A stretch of 64,000 nt of DNA from Daldinia sp. FL1419 (lineage: Eukaryota > Ascomycota > Sordariomycetes > Xylariales > Hypoxylaceae): the NCBI GenBank assembly GCA_025201765.1, contig MU623354.1, positions 186,001 to 250,000 of the forward strand. Direction: 5' to 3'. This document shows positions 11,101 through 23,754 of this stretch, piece after piece. The translations under genes were made by a program, and so were the position numbers. Under the pieces are notes generated by a model. It was not told where the DNA came from and did no database searches. It was given only the letters and a program-made list of their open reading frames with translations. Numbering within the stretch: position 1 is the first letter of the stretch; every line of letters starts with the position of its first letter.

Positions 11101-14100
11101 CTAGTACTTGCCCGAAACGCTTATACTCTTGTTACATCTATCGCCAGATCAAAATGCAACAATTTCTTACCCCAGCAGCCCAGTACGCCTCAGTATATAT
11201 CCTAGCATGAATCCCAGCATATTGAACCAGTATAAGACGAGAATAGTTGATTGCTGCTTTTACTCGGTATATAGTTCCGGTTGGAGTTTTGTGACATGTA
11301 TCATGTATTATCTAGGTACATCCACATCATCGTTGTCGGCTTGTCTTGCTTGTCTTGCTTGCTAACTAATCGTTAGAAGCAAAGCAGTGCCGGAATGAAG
11401 TGGCACATAACAACTCGGTAGCATTTCAAGTATTTAATTTTTATCAGATTGTTTCTATGCGGATTCGTGTTATTGTACACGTAACCGTAAAGAATACCGA
11501 AGACATTATGCACTCCAAGCTAGATGGAGTATCGAAAGTAGTATTGAATGAACTCCAAGACTTCTCCTCAGATTGTCTAGTACAATGATCGAAAATCGCA
11601 ATATAATATTGGAGAAGCTCTTCTACGTACTTCCGTACCTCTCGGGACTTGCTGAAACGAATCCGGGGATACTTAACCTTAATATATTACATTTCTTAAC
11701 TAAGCGGCTTAATCTCGCCGGCGGCTTTTTATCACATAAGCGAACTCGAGCGAACAGTTCGAACTAGGGGGGGAAAGGGGGGGGATACTTGGCTCCGCAA
11801 ACATTGGCAACGCGACATCGGGCCTACGGAGTATGTCCTATGAGGTAGACGGCTCTTAATACATTGTCCTCATGGCCAGAAAAAAATTATCTTGTATATG
11901 TGTTTTATATGATTCTGCTCGTCTTCATCACGGCTACTTACGGATCCTCAATATCAAGGCCCGATTCCTACGGTTGTCTCCCACAGGGCAATTAACGTGG
12001 TGGGTTCGGCCAAGTGACGAGCGAAGACATCCAGAGAACACAAGATGACGTCGTTTGTTTAACTACCGCATCGGCATTCTCATGCGAAACACGAAAAGAA
12101 AAAGAAGAGGAAAGAAGAAATTCGGTTGCATCTGATACCGACGTCCCAGCCGTCCGAATCGCATGCGTGGCTTACAGGATCGTATTTTGATTTTGATGAG
12201 GGAAATTAAGTTGAGAATCCCACTCCATTTCGCGCAATCATATATGATATCGATGATACCGAATGCCGGACTTGTCGATGCACTTAGCACTCCGAGATCT
12301 CTGACCGACTTATGTAAGATGACTGCACACCTTCTCTTCAAGAATGGATACCCAGCTATCTATAAAGGTACCCAAAGTAAAATATGGATATCAAAAATGC
12401 ACTAGGTAAAGGAAATGGGGGGTGTTACACGATAAACTCCGACAACGTGGGGTGGTATCGACGTTGGATCCTCCCTCGCATCTTGAACCCCCCCATTGGC
12501 CTTGTGGGGGTAGAATAGGGGGGGGGGGGGGGTGGTTATTCAGGGGATCCAGTAGCTAAAAATTGTGTATACACACGTGTTAGCAACGATGGATCATAGG
12601 TAATAATAACTCTATTCAAGGCTCGAAGGAATCAAGACAAATCACATCACATGTTGGGCTATCAGGGCATGGATCCAACGAGAAAAATAAAATAGAAAAA
12701 TAGAATCCTCTAGACTTGAGGCGACACGAGACGGTCTGATCAACCTGACAAGCGTTTGAAGATCTGGCGAGGCGAGGGAACATTAATGTTTGCTTCGTAA
12801 GGTTTATTACCATCCAATGGTTTAATAAGTTACGGAAATCTAATTCAATTTCACGACAGGATGCTATACCGGCTGATCACATCGTTATCACCAACATAGC
12901 CGTGTCTTTTCGCATTTGTTTGGATAGAGGAAGTACCTCACATACACTAACAACGCCAAAGATCCCAAGACTCAACTCAACAAATTCAAGAATTGCCTTC
13001 GGCTTGATCATAATAGGAAACGGAGGCGAGCCTCATAGTTAAATGGTTCATATATCCGACGTAGCAGAGCCGTGTCTAATGTTCACATGATGGCACCTTT
13101 GGAATCACCCGAGAGATACCGAAATCTTTCTTCCAAAGTTACACTTGTAACCACTCATATTTACTCGATCTGAACAAATTGACTTGATCGCCGCGCCGCA
13201 TTCCTTTAGGTCTCATAAGTACCCAAGAAGTGCCTCTTGGTTCACGTTGCACATGGCAAACTGTGTGTGAGTGATTCCCGGGACATCCTCATGGCAGTGC
13301 CCTCTGTGCCTCTGTGCCTCTGTGCCTCTAGGCCTCTAGGCTCCTAGGTACCTTGGGTAGGCAGCCAGCCGGGCTGTGTGGCTCTTTTTTTCGTGATGGA
13401 TGATCGGGTGCACGCGGACTTTCAGTGGTGGATAGGCTCCGACAAGTTCCTGAATATCAACTCGTGTTTGGCCTCTGTGTTCCCATTAAACCTACCACTG
13501 TACCGTAGCGAATGGCTCGTCTTGATCGCCAATAATGAGAGAAAACGGTTAGGGATATCCGGTAGCTTCGGCTATTCCACGGCGCGACTCGGTTACTGGT
13601 GGATGAGCCGACGGTGATATACGTGATACCTATACGTGATATACACGCCCTCAAGAAAACAAAGAAGTACCTAGCCTAGGTAGTTAGGGAGGGTATTTCG
13701 CAATTATCCCATTCGTTATCTTCGGTCGAATCACGGCAAGAGCATTTCCACGAGTGGGATTGCGGTATCGCGCTGTCGCGGTCGACACGACGCGAAAGTG
13801 TTGCGACTTGTCAAGTTATAGAGTCATATGGGAATCTTGAAATAGGTGATGATCTACGAGCCTCTTAAGACAAACATCTAGGCTCCCCATGGGCCATGGC
13901 CCCTCCATAGCTCTCCAAGGCTCCCCCATAATAGAGCTTACTATTACCCCTCCCTGTCTCCTAAACCCTTTCTGGCGGCGCTTCGGTCGCGGTGACCTTG
14001 CCACCGTCTTGTCTAGACTTATCGGGAAACCCGGAAAATCCGGGGATGTCAAGGTTTAATTGGTGATCTTTCTTAACTAGTCCGTCGGAGTCTAAGGAAT

Positions 14101-17100
14101 GATAAAGCGATAAAAAACGAATCAAAACCGTTGGAATCTCCAAAGCTCTACCATAATGGATACCGGCAGCTGCAATACGAGGCGGTCAGCGCGGACCCGA
14201 AGCATCCAAGCTTTTTTCTATTTTCTAGAACACCGTTGTCGCAACCTATTGGCTCTATTTGGGGTTGGTTTGTGTAGTTGTTACCTGGCTTCTGGGAAAA
14301 CAGGAAATCTTCACTGAAGGTCGAGGCGGTAACACGCATCTTAATCCACCTAACCTACAGCCTACAGCAGCTAGCCTACCTAGCCCACCTCCCCTACCTC
14401 CCCTACCTTAGCTAGCTAGGTACCTAAGCTGTCCGAGCTCTTTTTGGTGTGTATGTGTATCGCGTTAGGTATGTGTACGTGTGCGTGTTTGAGGTTGTCT
14501 ACCTACGTATTTGCGCATGCTGGCTGCCTATCGAGGCGTTGTTCCGACTCTACACTCGCTGTTGACGGGAGGCCGATAGAGCCATGGTTACAGTATGTAC
14601 AATTGCGTACGACAAGCCACAACGAGAACCGGATTTCAAGGTGGAAATGAGGAAGCTCAGACAACCAAGAAATATAATCGCAAACGACGGCAGACAGGAT
14701 CGCGACTTGAGAGCGCAATTTCGTGTGTAATCACCTATCTGCGAATTTCAAAACCCGAAAATACCACTCGAAGGATTAGAGTAAGCAAGCATTTTGAGAT
14801 GAGAGTTGAATCCAGATGCTACGGGTATAAAATATGTGTAACCGACGGGCGCGAGGGCTCACACGACACGATATTACATATACATTTTATTGCTTATATA
14901 GGTAGCCTAGCTCATGATGGTCTCTCATACCCAGCCAGCCACCTCCATATGTGTAGGTACCTACCTAGGTGTACGTAGTATAGTTATACGTACCTAGGTA
15001 GCACGCACGTTCACGCACACAAACTTGTATTTACAGATAAATTCTGTAGGCGGCATCAAAATGCGGAGTGGTGGTTACGTCTGAGTCATTCAGGAGGCCA
15101 TCGTAAACGGTCCCCGTCTACGATTTATGGGATCTTGATTTGGGGATTTGATATTTCTTACGCACATAACACATAACGCACATATCGTACATATCGTACG
15201 TATTTTTAGGTACAAAATCAAACGCCGAGGCTATTCGAGGCACATCAAAGACACATCAAAGGCACATCATCCAGCAGGTAAGTCGCAAAATCCCACCTAT
15301 ACCATTCGTCCTTTGGGCAGGCGGTCAGGAGAAATGCCGGTATTGGCCAACACAACGAGATTGTTGCGGTCAGCCAACTCACCTTTCCCCTTCTCGTTGG
15401 ACAGCTAGTCGTTAGTTAGTATAGGTATGGTAAGGTATGGTATGTAAGCCAGCTCACTATCGCTCGGCCGCCGGGAGCTGCTGACGGACACCGTGGCGTG
15501 GAGGAAGCCAGTCGAGAGGAAGCCAGTTGCGAGAGAGGTTGCCTTACCTCTTTTACGACCTACTATACGACCACCTCGCACCTTGGTACGGATCCGTAAA
15601 TGACAAATGACCTTGTACATAGTATATGATTTAGGCACCTTGTCGTCATAGCGTCATAGATGCTGTCGTCGGTATGAACCAGAGACATAGGGAAGGCGGA
15701 TATGGGAAACTATTGCCATTCATCCAATCCTTGCAGCAATCAAATGAAATCAATTTTGGCTCGGGTCCTGACTCCCCTGCTGCCTTTTTTTTTTTTTTTT
15801 TTTTTTTTCCTTATTTCCCCAATAAGACCGCGCTCGGACGGCGCAATGGCGGAAAAGAAGAAAATTCTAGGGGGTTTCAACGTTGGCTATTATTATTGAA
15901 TTACCTGGGGGTCTGGTAAATGAAGTAATGCAAGCCAACGGGACGGACGTGGGAATATCCCCCATTTAACTCGTGCCCGAGGTGAATGGCTGCCCGAAGG
16001 CCAACCGAGGAGATGCCAACGGAAACGCCTCCTTCGTCAGAGGAAATTAGTATGTCATAGCAACAAGAATAGCAAGAAACTTGTACTGCTGCGTCCAAGT
16101 GTGAGTGCGTCCGTGTGTGCGTTTGTGACGGATCCTTCTGAAGGACCCCCAAACGAGCCCTGGAAAGAAGCAAACGGTGGTGGCTCGGCTCACAGGATTT
16201 CTAACGTGTAATTAATCCCCCCGTAGCCGTCCAAGGAATAAACCTGCGACTTTGCTACCTACATTAGCTGCGACTTTCGGCAACTTGTACGCCACTACCA
16301 CGTTGCTCTCGTCGGAAGCAAAGGAAGAACTCATACATGCTGCTGTATTAGGGTCATTTAATGCCAATAATGGCATTTTAGGGTCGTTTTGTGTCGTTTT
16401 GTGTGTAGTAAATTACTCTACTTTGCAGTAATCAACCAGAGATCCCATCTTGCTACGTACGTTGTATTAATTGTATTAACCTTTCCCGGCTATCTACATT
16501 CCCAACGCCACCCCCAGCTTTCCATCTACCACGCTTTTCCCAGAAGCGTGAGCGGGCAGGACGGGTTACAAATTTACTACAACCCTAGCAACTCCGGTAA
16601 TAGGGCCTTCGGGTCCTTGTAACCCAGGACACAGGAAGAGACATGGAAGCGAAGACTTCAAGAGACACAGGCGAGAGACAGGGTTAACTAGCCCAAACTA
16701 GGATGCTCGCTGCGCTGGGAAGCGGGAGATAGACCCGGCCGCGGCAGTCGGATAAGAAAATCGTAGTGGATATCGTTGAACCCTGATCGTCATCATATTT
16801 TGCAGTAGACGGTAAGATATTCCACGGATCCATGGACCTTGTTCACTGGGGCCCTGCATCGCAAATCCCGCGGCCTGGCATTTTTTTTTTTTTCTTTCTT
16901 TGCATTATTTTTGATTTCTTCCTTTCTAGCGTGTGGGGACTCAAATTCTGCAAGCGAAGCATCGGAGAAGAAGGACGGAAGCCCAACGGCATGCTGCCAG
17001 CAATGTTGTACATACAGACTTACCCTACAGACGACGTACAGGCTGCGGCGCTGCTTTGCCTTAGCTTCAAAATGTACGTCCGTAAAACTATGGAATACCC

Positions 17101-17546
17101 AAAACGTAGGTACTTAGTAAACGTTGGCCACAATCATGGCGGTGTCTTTCCGTTTACTTTTTACTTGTGCGTGATTGGTAGGGCACAGCTCGGGGAGTGA
17201 GATACCGTCTAGACGGTGCAGGACCATTGGGAAATTGGGACACTGGGAAACTGGGAAACTGGGAGATTGGGAGATTGGGAATGAGATGGGGGTTTCAAAG
17301 CTGACTCCTGTTAAGGCGGTCTAGGCTGACTTGGTGGTTGACACTTATTCCCTGCGTCCCGGGCCACACCAACGCCTTCCACCCCCCTTTCACGCATCCA
17401 TGACAGGCGGTCAGCCAGGATTAGTTGCAACGTGGGGTGGAGTCGAGGGGGACGGGGAAAACTGAAAAATAGGCATGTAAACGGTCAAAGAGGCCTGCTG
17501 CCTCCGTGCGGCGATGATTCATGTCCACCACCACACCCTCCGGTAG
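8151..17546. other. Gene-poor 9.4-kb stretch
   Basis: No open frame here shows a recognisable domain, conserved motif or consistent exon chain. The stretch contains simple repeats: CATCC units at 9465-9490, a poly-G run near 12519-12533, TGTGCCTC units near 13300-13335, poly-T at 15785-15808 and 16880-16893, and GGGAAACTGG-type units near 17230-17280. It also holds several CCTAGGTA-type palindromes (13340, 13670, 14420, 14960-15000). Base composition is not extreme, so this looks like spacer or long-decayed sequence. Genes with many small exons or noncoding RNA genes could be missed by eye. Confidence 0.45.
17230..17282 (+). repeat. Short tandem repeat, about 10-bp unit
   Basis: Imperfect tandem copies of GGGAAACTGG / GGGAGATTGG run about five times in a row. 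Confidence 0.75.
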
Positions 17547-17555
17547 TATATATAT
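17547..17555 (+). promoter_or_regulatory. Candidate TATA box of the coiled-coil protein gene
   Basis: The sequence TATATATAT stands about 300 bp before the chosen start of the next gene and is followed by pyrimidine-rich sequence. It is the best TATA-like element upstream of that gene. The assignment rests on position and match only. Confidence 0.3.
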
Positions 17556-17851
17556 GTTCTCATGGCCATCCCATGCGCTCCCGTCCCATGCCCCGTTTCC
17601 CTTACTTGATACCCCAGATTACACATCAGTAGCCGTCAAGCAGTAATACATAATACTCTATCATCGACCGAAGCTCTCCACATAAGCTTTCCACTACAGC
17701 AACTCGATATCATCTCATCAGCTTGCCGCATCCACTGACTTACACGCGAAATCGACCCGCAACAGCTACCTGGGACGAAGACCCGTACTCGCGAAATATC
17801 CCGACTCGAGCTTTTTTGAAGGAAAAAAAAGAGAGGAAGGTCACATTCGAA

Positions 17852-18325
17852 ATGTACAGCCCATACGGCTCATATAGCTCCATGAGTGAGGCCACTCAAC
17901 CGATGGAGATCCCTCCTACCAGCTACCTCTCCCACAACGGTGCCTACAGCGCTAGCTGCGCGTTCCCCTCGTGGCCTCGTCGCTCGTCTCTTACCGACTC
18001 CGCACACGAGGAGCGAGCTACATCTTACCTCTCCGACGACGACTTGTTCCCCTGCGACATGGAGGATGACGTACACAGCATCTCCAGCGCGGGCAGCACG
18101 ACTCCCACTTCTCCCGTCGCCCACAACGAGGTCGACCTACTCCAGATGCAGCGCGAACAGATGGCCATGCAACGCGAAGCTATCAAGTTCCTGCTCAACG
18201 AGAAGGAGAGGAGGAAGCAGCAGATGAAGCGCCAGCGCCGCAGCAGCGGTGGCAGCTCTAAGAAGAACAGCCCCAAGTCGGCCAAGTCGGCGCACCTCGA
18301 CGCCATCGCCGAGACTGGCGAGTGA
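17852..18325 (+). CDS. Small Ser-rich protein with C-terminal basic coiled coil, function unknown
   Basis: A single exon of 157 aa. The open frame extends upstream to 17723 (200 aa), but I chose the ATG at 17852, giving MYSPYGSYSSMSE. The upstream part reads like leader sequence, and the sequence after this ATG has much better protein composition. Residues 1-95 are rich in Ser, Tyr and acidic residues, with the motif ATSYLSDDDLFPCDMED. Residues of about 105-145 form a predicted coiled coil (LLQMQREQMAMQREAIKF) that runs into a Lys/Arg/Gln-rich stretch resembling a nuclear localisation signal. No enzymatic domain is visible. It appears to be a conserved fungal protein of unknown function, probably nuclear by inference from the basic tract. 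It stands alone in an otherwise gene-poor region. Confidence 0.7.
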   Translation: MYSPYGSYSSMSEATQPMEIPPTSYLSHNGAYSASCAFPSWPRRSSLTDSAHEERATSYLSDDDLFPCDMEDDVHSISSAGSTTPTSPVAHNEVDLLQMQREQMAMQREAIKFLLNEKERRKQQMKRQRRSSGGSSKKNSPKSAKSAHLDAIAETGE

Positions 18326-20038
18326 GCACCTCTTTTGATTTTGTGACGATTCAGCGGTTTTAATGGTAAGCTATCACCACTTTCACTCATACGAGCTTCG
18401 CAGCAGTAGCTAACCGTCTCTCATAGAGTATGACTTTACAACATTTACGACTATTACGATGATTATACCCCCACGATACCCCCAGATCAAGTCGCCATTA
18501 GACGAGTGACGCAGCGCCGCGCCACGCGGATAATGGCGATGGAAGTGCTAGTGCACACACATTATACCTTTATACCACGGCCCGCACGCGGGAGTGACAT
18601 TGGGTCATTCCCAGTTGCGCCTGGTAATCATCACAAGCTCCCCCTCCCCCTTTTTAATCGTTTGGGAACCAATATATTATCTACCCACCCGCCGCCAGAC
18701 GCCGCTTAGGGCGATTCTGGGAAAGACGTATCTCAGCCACTGCTGCATTTAATTGGTTTTGGTTTCGAGCGCACGCTTTTCGCGGCAACTCCCCCCTTTT
18801 TGAGGAACGAAGAGGAATTCTTGCACAGTCCGTTGTTGTGTGTTGTCGCTATTGCTTGAGAGTACATTGTGTATTGTGTGCGCGCGGAGGATACCTTACA
18901 ATTACCATTCTACCCTTACCTATCTTTACCCACCCGCATTACCCAGAGGCCTTTTCCGAGGCAGGGGTGCGGGTTTTCGGTTGCTGGAAATTCTACTTTT
19001 CTTTGTTTTCTAGGGTTAAACCCACGATGGGCGGTGTGCGCGGTCAAGCGGAAATGGGAAACTAGGGTGGAAATAAGGGCCGGAAGGAAGCAGGAAAAAA
19101 GAGCCGAAGGAAATAAAAGCTAAGCTAAGCTTAGCTGTTTTTTTATTTTTTTATTTTTTTTATTCTAAGCTAGGGGGTGGAATGTGTTACCCGTGTGTTG
19201 GGATCGTTGAAATGGGCTTGGGGGGATGAAACCAGGGCCTGAGGAGAGGAAAGTCAATGCGGATGGATGACCCGGGTTTTCGGGATTTGGACAAAGCAAA
19301 AGCAGAAAAAGAAAAAAAAAGAATAATTTACCAAGTTCCACGAAAAATCCGGGTCGGGAGCCAATTGGATTTTGGGTCGCTCAGTGGTCAATGCGCAAGA
19401 CAAGGTGTGCACAGAGGGTTCTTTCAAGTGAGGACCGAGGACAAGGCCGCCATAATTTTATTATTAACTAACTCATAAAAAAAAACATCAAATCCTTACT
19501 AAAATCAAACAATTGCATAATTACCCCAAATCTCTATACGTGTATGCCTGCGTCCGTGTTCGAACTAAATGTGACATGTCTTGCCTTGAGACATAATTCC
19601 GTCAATAGATTATACAGAACCTGTTAGTAGTGTATACGTACATGTTATATTAACTACCCAAACTACAGTCTTTAACTACCTACCTGGCACCGGCAACGTA
19701 CCTCACGATTCCGGGCATCATTCCGTCTTGGAAACAAACTCGTTAGATCCCAGACGCAGAAACGCGAGGGATACTAAATTGGTAAACTTGGCCACCCGGG
19801 ATCGCGTTTCGGGCATAGCGCGTCGAGGCCCTACCCATATATTTCCAATAACTTTATCAGACTTAGGGTTTCGTGGAAGATCTTTGCAGGCGGGACTGGC
19901 GGGATGTACGCTGATCATCTTTTGACGAGCATGGGGCAGATGGGGGGAGGGGGGGCACGCAGCAGCATCTACCAAAGCAGACAGCTTCATAGTACCTAAC
20001 TACCTACCTACCTATGTATGGAAATGTATGGAGCACCG

Positions 20039-20070
20039 ATGTATGTATGCATGTATGTATGTACGTACGT
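20039..20070 (+). repeat. ATGT tetranucleotide microsatellite
   Basis: ATGTATGTATGCATGT-type tetranucleotide units run without interruption and grade into GTACGTAC. Confidence 0.75.
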
Positions 20071-20080
20071 ATTATGTAGG

Positions 20081-20107
20081 GCACGCTGGGCACGCTGGGC
20101 ACGCCAA
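20081..20107 (+). repeat. Tandem repeat of GGGCACGCT
   Basis: Three consecutive 9-bp units occur in noncoding sequence. Confidence 0.75.
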
Positions 20108-23100
20108 CGCCAACAGACGGCACTGGATCGACTTGCCTTATCAAGTTGTGTGTGGCTTATTGGCTTGCACGGGAAGCAACAAGAAGAGGAGGGGGCCAAG
20201 ATGGAGAATAGAGATGGGAAACGGAGAAAAAGCCCTTGCCCTAAACCTAGGTACTTACCGTGGCATCATATCTACAAGCAAAGTGACATACAACACATCA
20301 CATTCCGGTGTGATTTGTTTGACGAGTGGTGGGGTTTTACTACGTAGGAGAGGAGCTCGGAGAGGAGCTGTTCGTCCAGAACATTTCGTAGACGGTTTGC
20401 AAAGTGGATGTCGGTGAGCATCCCGTTTGATAAGTTACCTCGGAGTGGATGCGGAAATGCAATAGATGCGCAAGATGCGCAAGCATGGAAATAATAGAAA
20501 CAGGTAGGTGAGGTAGCTAAGGTAGCTAAGGTAGCTAGTGACGCAGTCGGGAGGGTATTCCGCATCTCGCCCAGGGTTATGATGCTGTTTCGGCCTTCCT
20601 TCGAGACGGGAAGGATTTCAGTTGAATGGGCCGGCGTCGGAACTAGTTACTTTGACGTTGGGGGATTGGGGGTGCCCTATGGACCTTATGGACCGGACGA
20701 GGCCGTTCTCGCCAATCAAGGAGATTTACGATGCGTTGACCGACTATCGCTTGTCGCTGACCGGATCCCAAGTACTGGTTGGCTCTTGACCGCCGGAGAA
20801 TTCATGACTGGTGGGTTTGCTGACGCTTAACAGACTCAAATGGTTTGTGGTGGTTGACTCCACGTTTTACTGCTTCCTGCTTCCTTTATAGGGTATCAAG
20901 CTCCATGACGACGATAGTTTTAGGTGGTTGAGACGGACGATGAAACGGACTACGAGGATCACCGCCGTCGAGGCCGCGATAGTCGATCGTGGCACCTTCG
21001 GATATCTCCCAGTGGCTCGAATAGATAAAGTGGACGATAGACGCTCAGGGAGCTTAGGACTCTTCTCTTTTTGGTGCTGTACCCCACACGCAGCCCGACG
21101 AGCTCGTCTTGTCTCACACGGACAATCTCATTGTTCATCTGGCTGTCAACGGCGTGGCGCCCATTATTATCTCACGCTAATGATGAGCTCTATCACGAAG
21201 TCTCGATCCGCAACCTATCACAAGCTAGAGCTTGGCGTTCATCAGATCAGCACAAGGTCACCGGACCCAGCCTCTAAGATTGGCGTTCTGGGTTAGGTGA
21301 CGAGGGCGGGGGTGAACCCATACGGTTCTCGGCTTCTAAGAGGTTCATCTCTTTTATCTCACCGTAATTACACTATATCGGGTGTGTTCACACGAAAAAG
21401 TGATGCCCAACTTCAAGACAAAAAGTCGTGATGAACTGACGAAATCGCCGACACTTCCCCGCATGAGATATTTTAAAATAGAGCTAGGCCATTGCTTTTT
21501 TGGTAGAGAAGGAGGTCAAAGGCTAAAGCAATCACATTCGCCAAGCTGCGGACTAGGAGCTTTTAAGACCAGGACAGGGTTGAATCGTTCACCATGACTT
21601 GTTGCTTTTGATTCTTCGAGAAAATTTTTGCTTGGATCACACACGCAAGACCCGCTGCTAACTAGATGAAATCCACAGAACAACTAGATGAAGAACCCGT
21701 CCGGACCGTTCCTGCTGAGTAGACGGATCGGGACGTAACCGAAGCCAGATTCCCGCCTGCTCAACCTCTAAAGTCTTTTTGCTCGTACGCGCTAGGTTAG
21801 GGCATTGGGTTATTAGGTTATTAGGTTATCTTCTTGATGAAAGCCTGACAGCCTTCTACTTTCAGTGTCAACCAGCCATCGAGCAAAAGGACCTGGCGTT
21901 ATTCTATATACAATAAATGCCTAGATATAGTGCAATTGGTTGGTTGTGATAGTCAGGGGGATTCGTAGAATCGGGAAAGATATACTCTACTCATCACAGT
22001 TCCAAGAGACCCGACCCGAATAATCTGGCAGCCTTGTGGTAGCCAAGGTAGCATCTGTCATTTCGCTTTATATCGTCTGGTTGCGTTGCTGGCACGTCGA
22101 TTGTGGAGGGTAGATGGTATCGTAACTACAATTGGACTACGATGGAGAAAGAGAATTCAGAGGGGTGAAAGGCGAGGGGAAGAGATTTCGATAAGTATCC
22201 CGGGTTGTACCGCTATTCCCTGGATTTGCATCGTATCTTGGGTTCTTTGGGTATGACAATATGCAAGGGACTGGCGGAGTCGAGCATACATAGTAGAATG
22301 CGTAATCGGCCGACTTTTTTAGAATGAGGCTGCCGTTCTCGACTCGATGGTCAAGTGGTGATTACCTACCTAGGTAGGATGTAGGCTGTAAGCTACCTAT
22401 GTAATCTAAGTCGTAAGTTGCAAGATTGCCTAGACTAATGCTGGCTTCTGAGCTGTTGCTGCTAGGCTGCTGGCCGCGACAACGGCGACCTTGCGGGGTT
22501 TACATCAAAATGTTCCTAATGCGCGACAACCTGCAACAGCCCGAACCGATCCTGGGCGTTGGGTTGTACGGGGTGCGTTAGAATACGATCTCCTTACTAT
22601 TTGTGAGGCATTTCACATATAGTATCTACGAATTCGTGCGAGTCTGCCAGAAGTAGTACAACGAACCCCCCCATGTCTACCACCTCGTTGAAGAAGTGGT
22701 CGGTTGTGACGACTACGCATAAGTCCAGGGTATTTAAATTGATCAAGGGCTGCATAAAATAACTTCTGGGGATCCGGTTGTGGGGAACGAACGGATGACG
22801 TCGTTCCTATCAGATATTAAATGCTATCGTTACGATGTGATAGCCTGAAAAGATCCAGACCTGGGAGGCTTGGATTTTTATCATGAGGCATAAATTATCC
22901 GCGCATGCATCATCCGAGTCGCAGAGCTACAGTCTCAAGAAGAAGCAAGGAAGAAAGAGCGAAAGAAAGAAAGAAACTGCTCAGCACATGCTCTCATTTT
23001 ACCAGAGGCACGGATATAGACTGAAAATACCATGCATATTTGGATCTTACCGCATTTCCTATTTGGGCATCATCTCTGTCTGCTACCAGCCTCTACTTTC

Positions 23101-23480
23101 CCCATCTTTCTGCCACGGCGCTTCGTAAAGAAATCTCTTTTCCTCGCACTCGTTCCTATTTTGACGATAGAAGAAGCAACCCGTCAGTTGACAACTACAT
23201 ATGTAGCAGCGCTAACGACGATAGTAGCGACAGCACGGCGTCTGACGCAGTGTTCCTTGCTTTTTTCTGTTCAAGGTTGTAAAGTGTCAGGGTTGAGGTG
23301 CGCGGAACAAAGTGAGCACTACACGTGAGTAACGTGGGTGGGATGCTGGCACCCATCGGTGAGGAAACGAGAGCCACGACGTCCCATGTGCGCAAAGGAT
23401 GATCTTGCGTAGTGGGGTAGCTATGAGTTCATGGTTATGGTCATGGTTATGGTCAAGGTCGATGTATGCGATATGTTTAC

Positions 23481-23484
<4 letters not shown>

Positions 23485-23520
<36 letters not shown>

Positions 23521-23713
23521 GCAGGAAAAAAAAAGATTTGAGGGTGTTAAAGGGAAAAAAATTTAAAAAATGGGGAAATGGTTAATATTTGATGGTGAAT
23601 AAGAAGGGGGTGATTTNNNNNNNNNNTTTGTTTTTTTGTTTTTTTTTGTTGTTTTTTATTATTTTTAATTTTTTATTTTTTTTATTTAATTATTTTTTTT
23701 TTTTTATTTTTTT

Positions 23714-23753
<40 letters not shown>
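23485..23753. other. Poly-T tracts flanking a 10-N assembly gap
   Basis: A T homopolymer of more than 30 bases (23485-23519) is followed by homopolymer-rich sequence, ten N at 23617-23626 and a second block of nearly pure T to 23753. The pattern fits low-quality read ends around a scaffold gap. The true sequence and length are uncertain here, and the Phe-rich open frame across the gap is an artefact. Confidence 0.85.

Positions 23754-23754
<1 letters not shown>

Noticed and set aside
13291..13345. CRISPR-like array of short repeats
   Set aside because: The TGTGCCTC units are directly tandem with no unique spacers, and the genome is eukaryotic.
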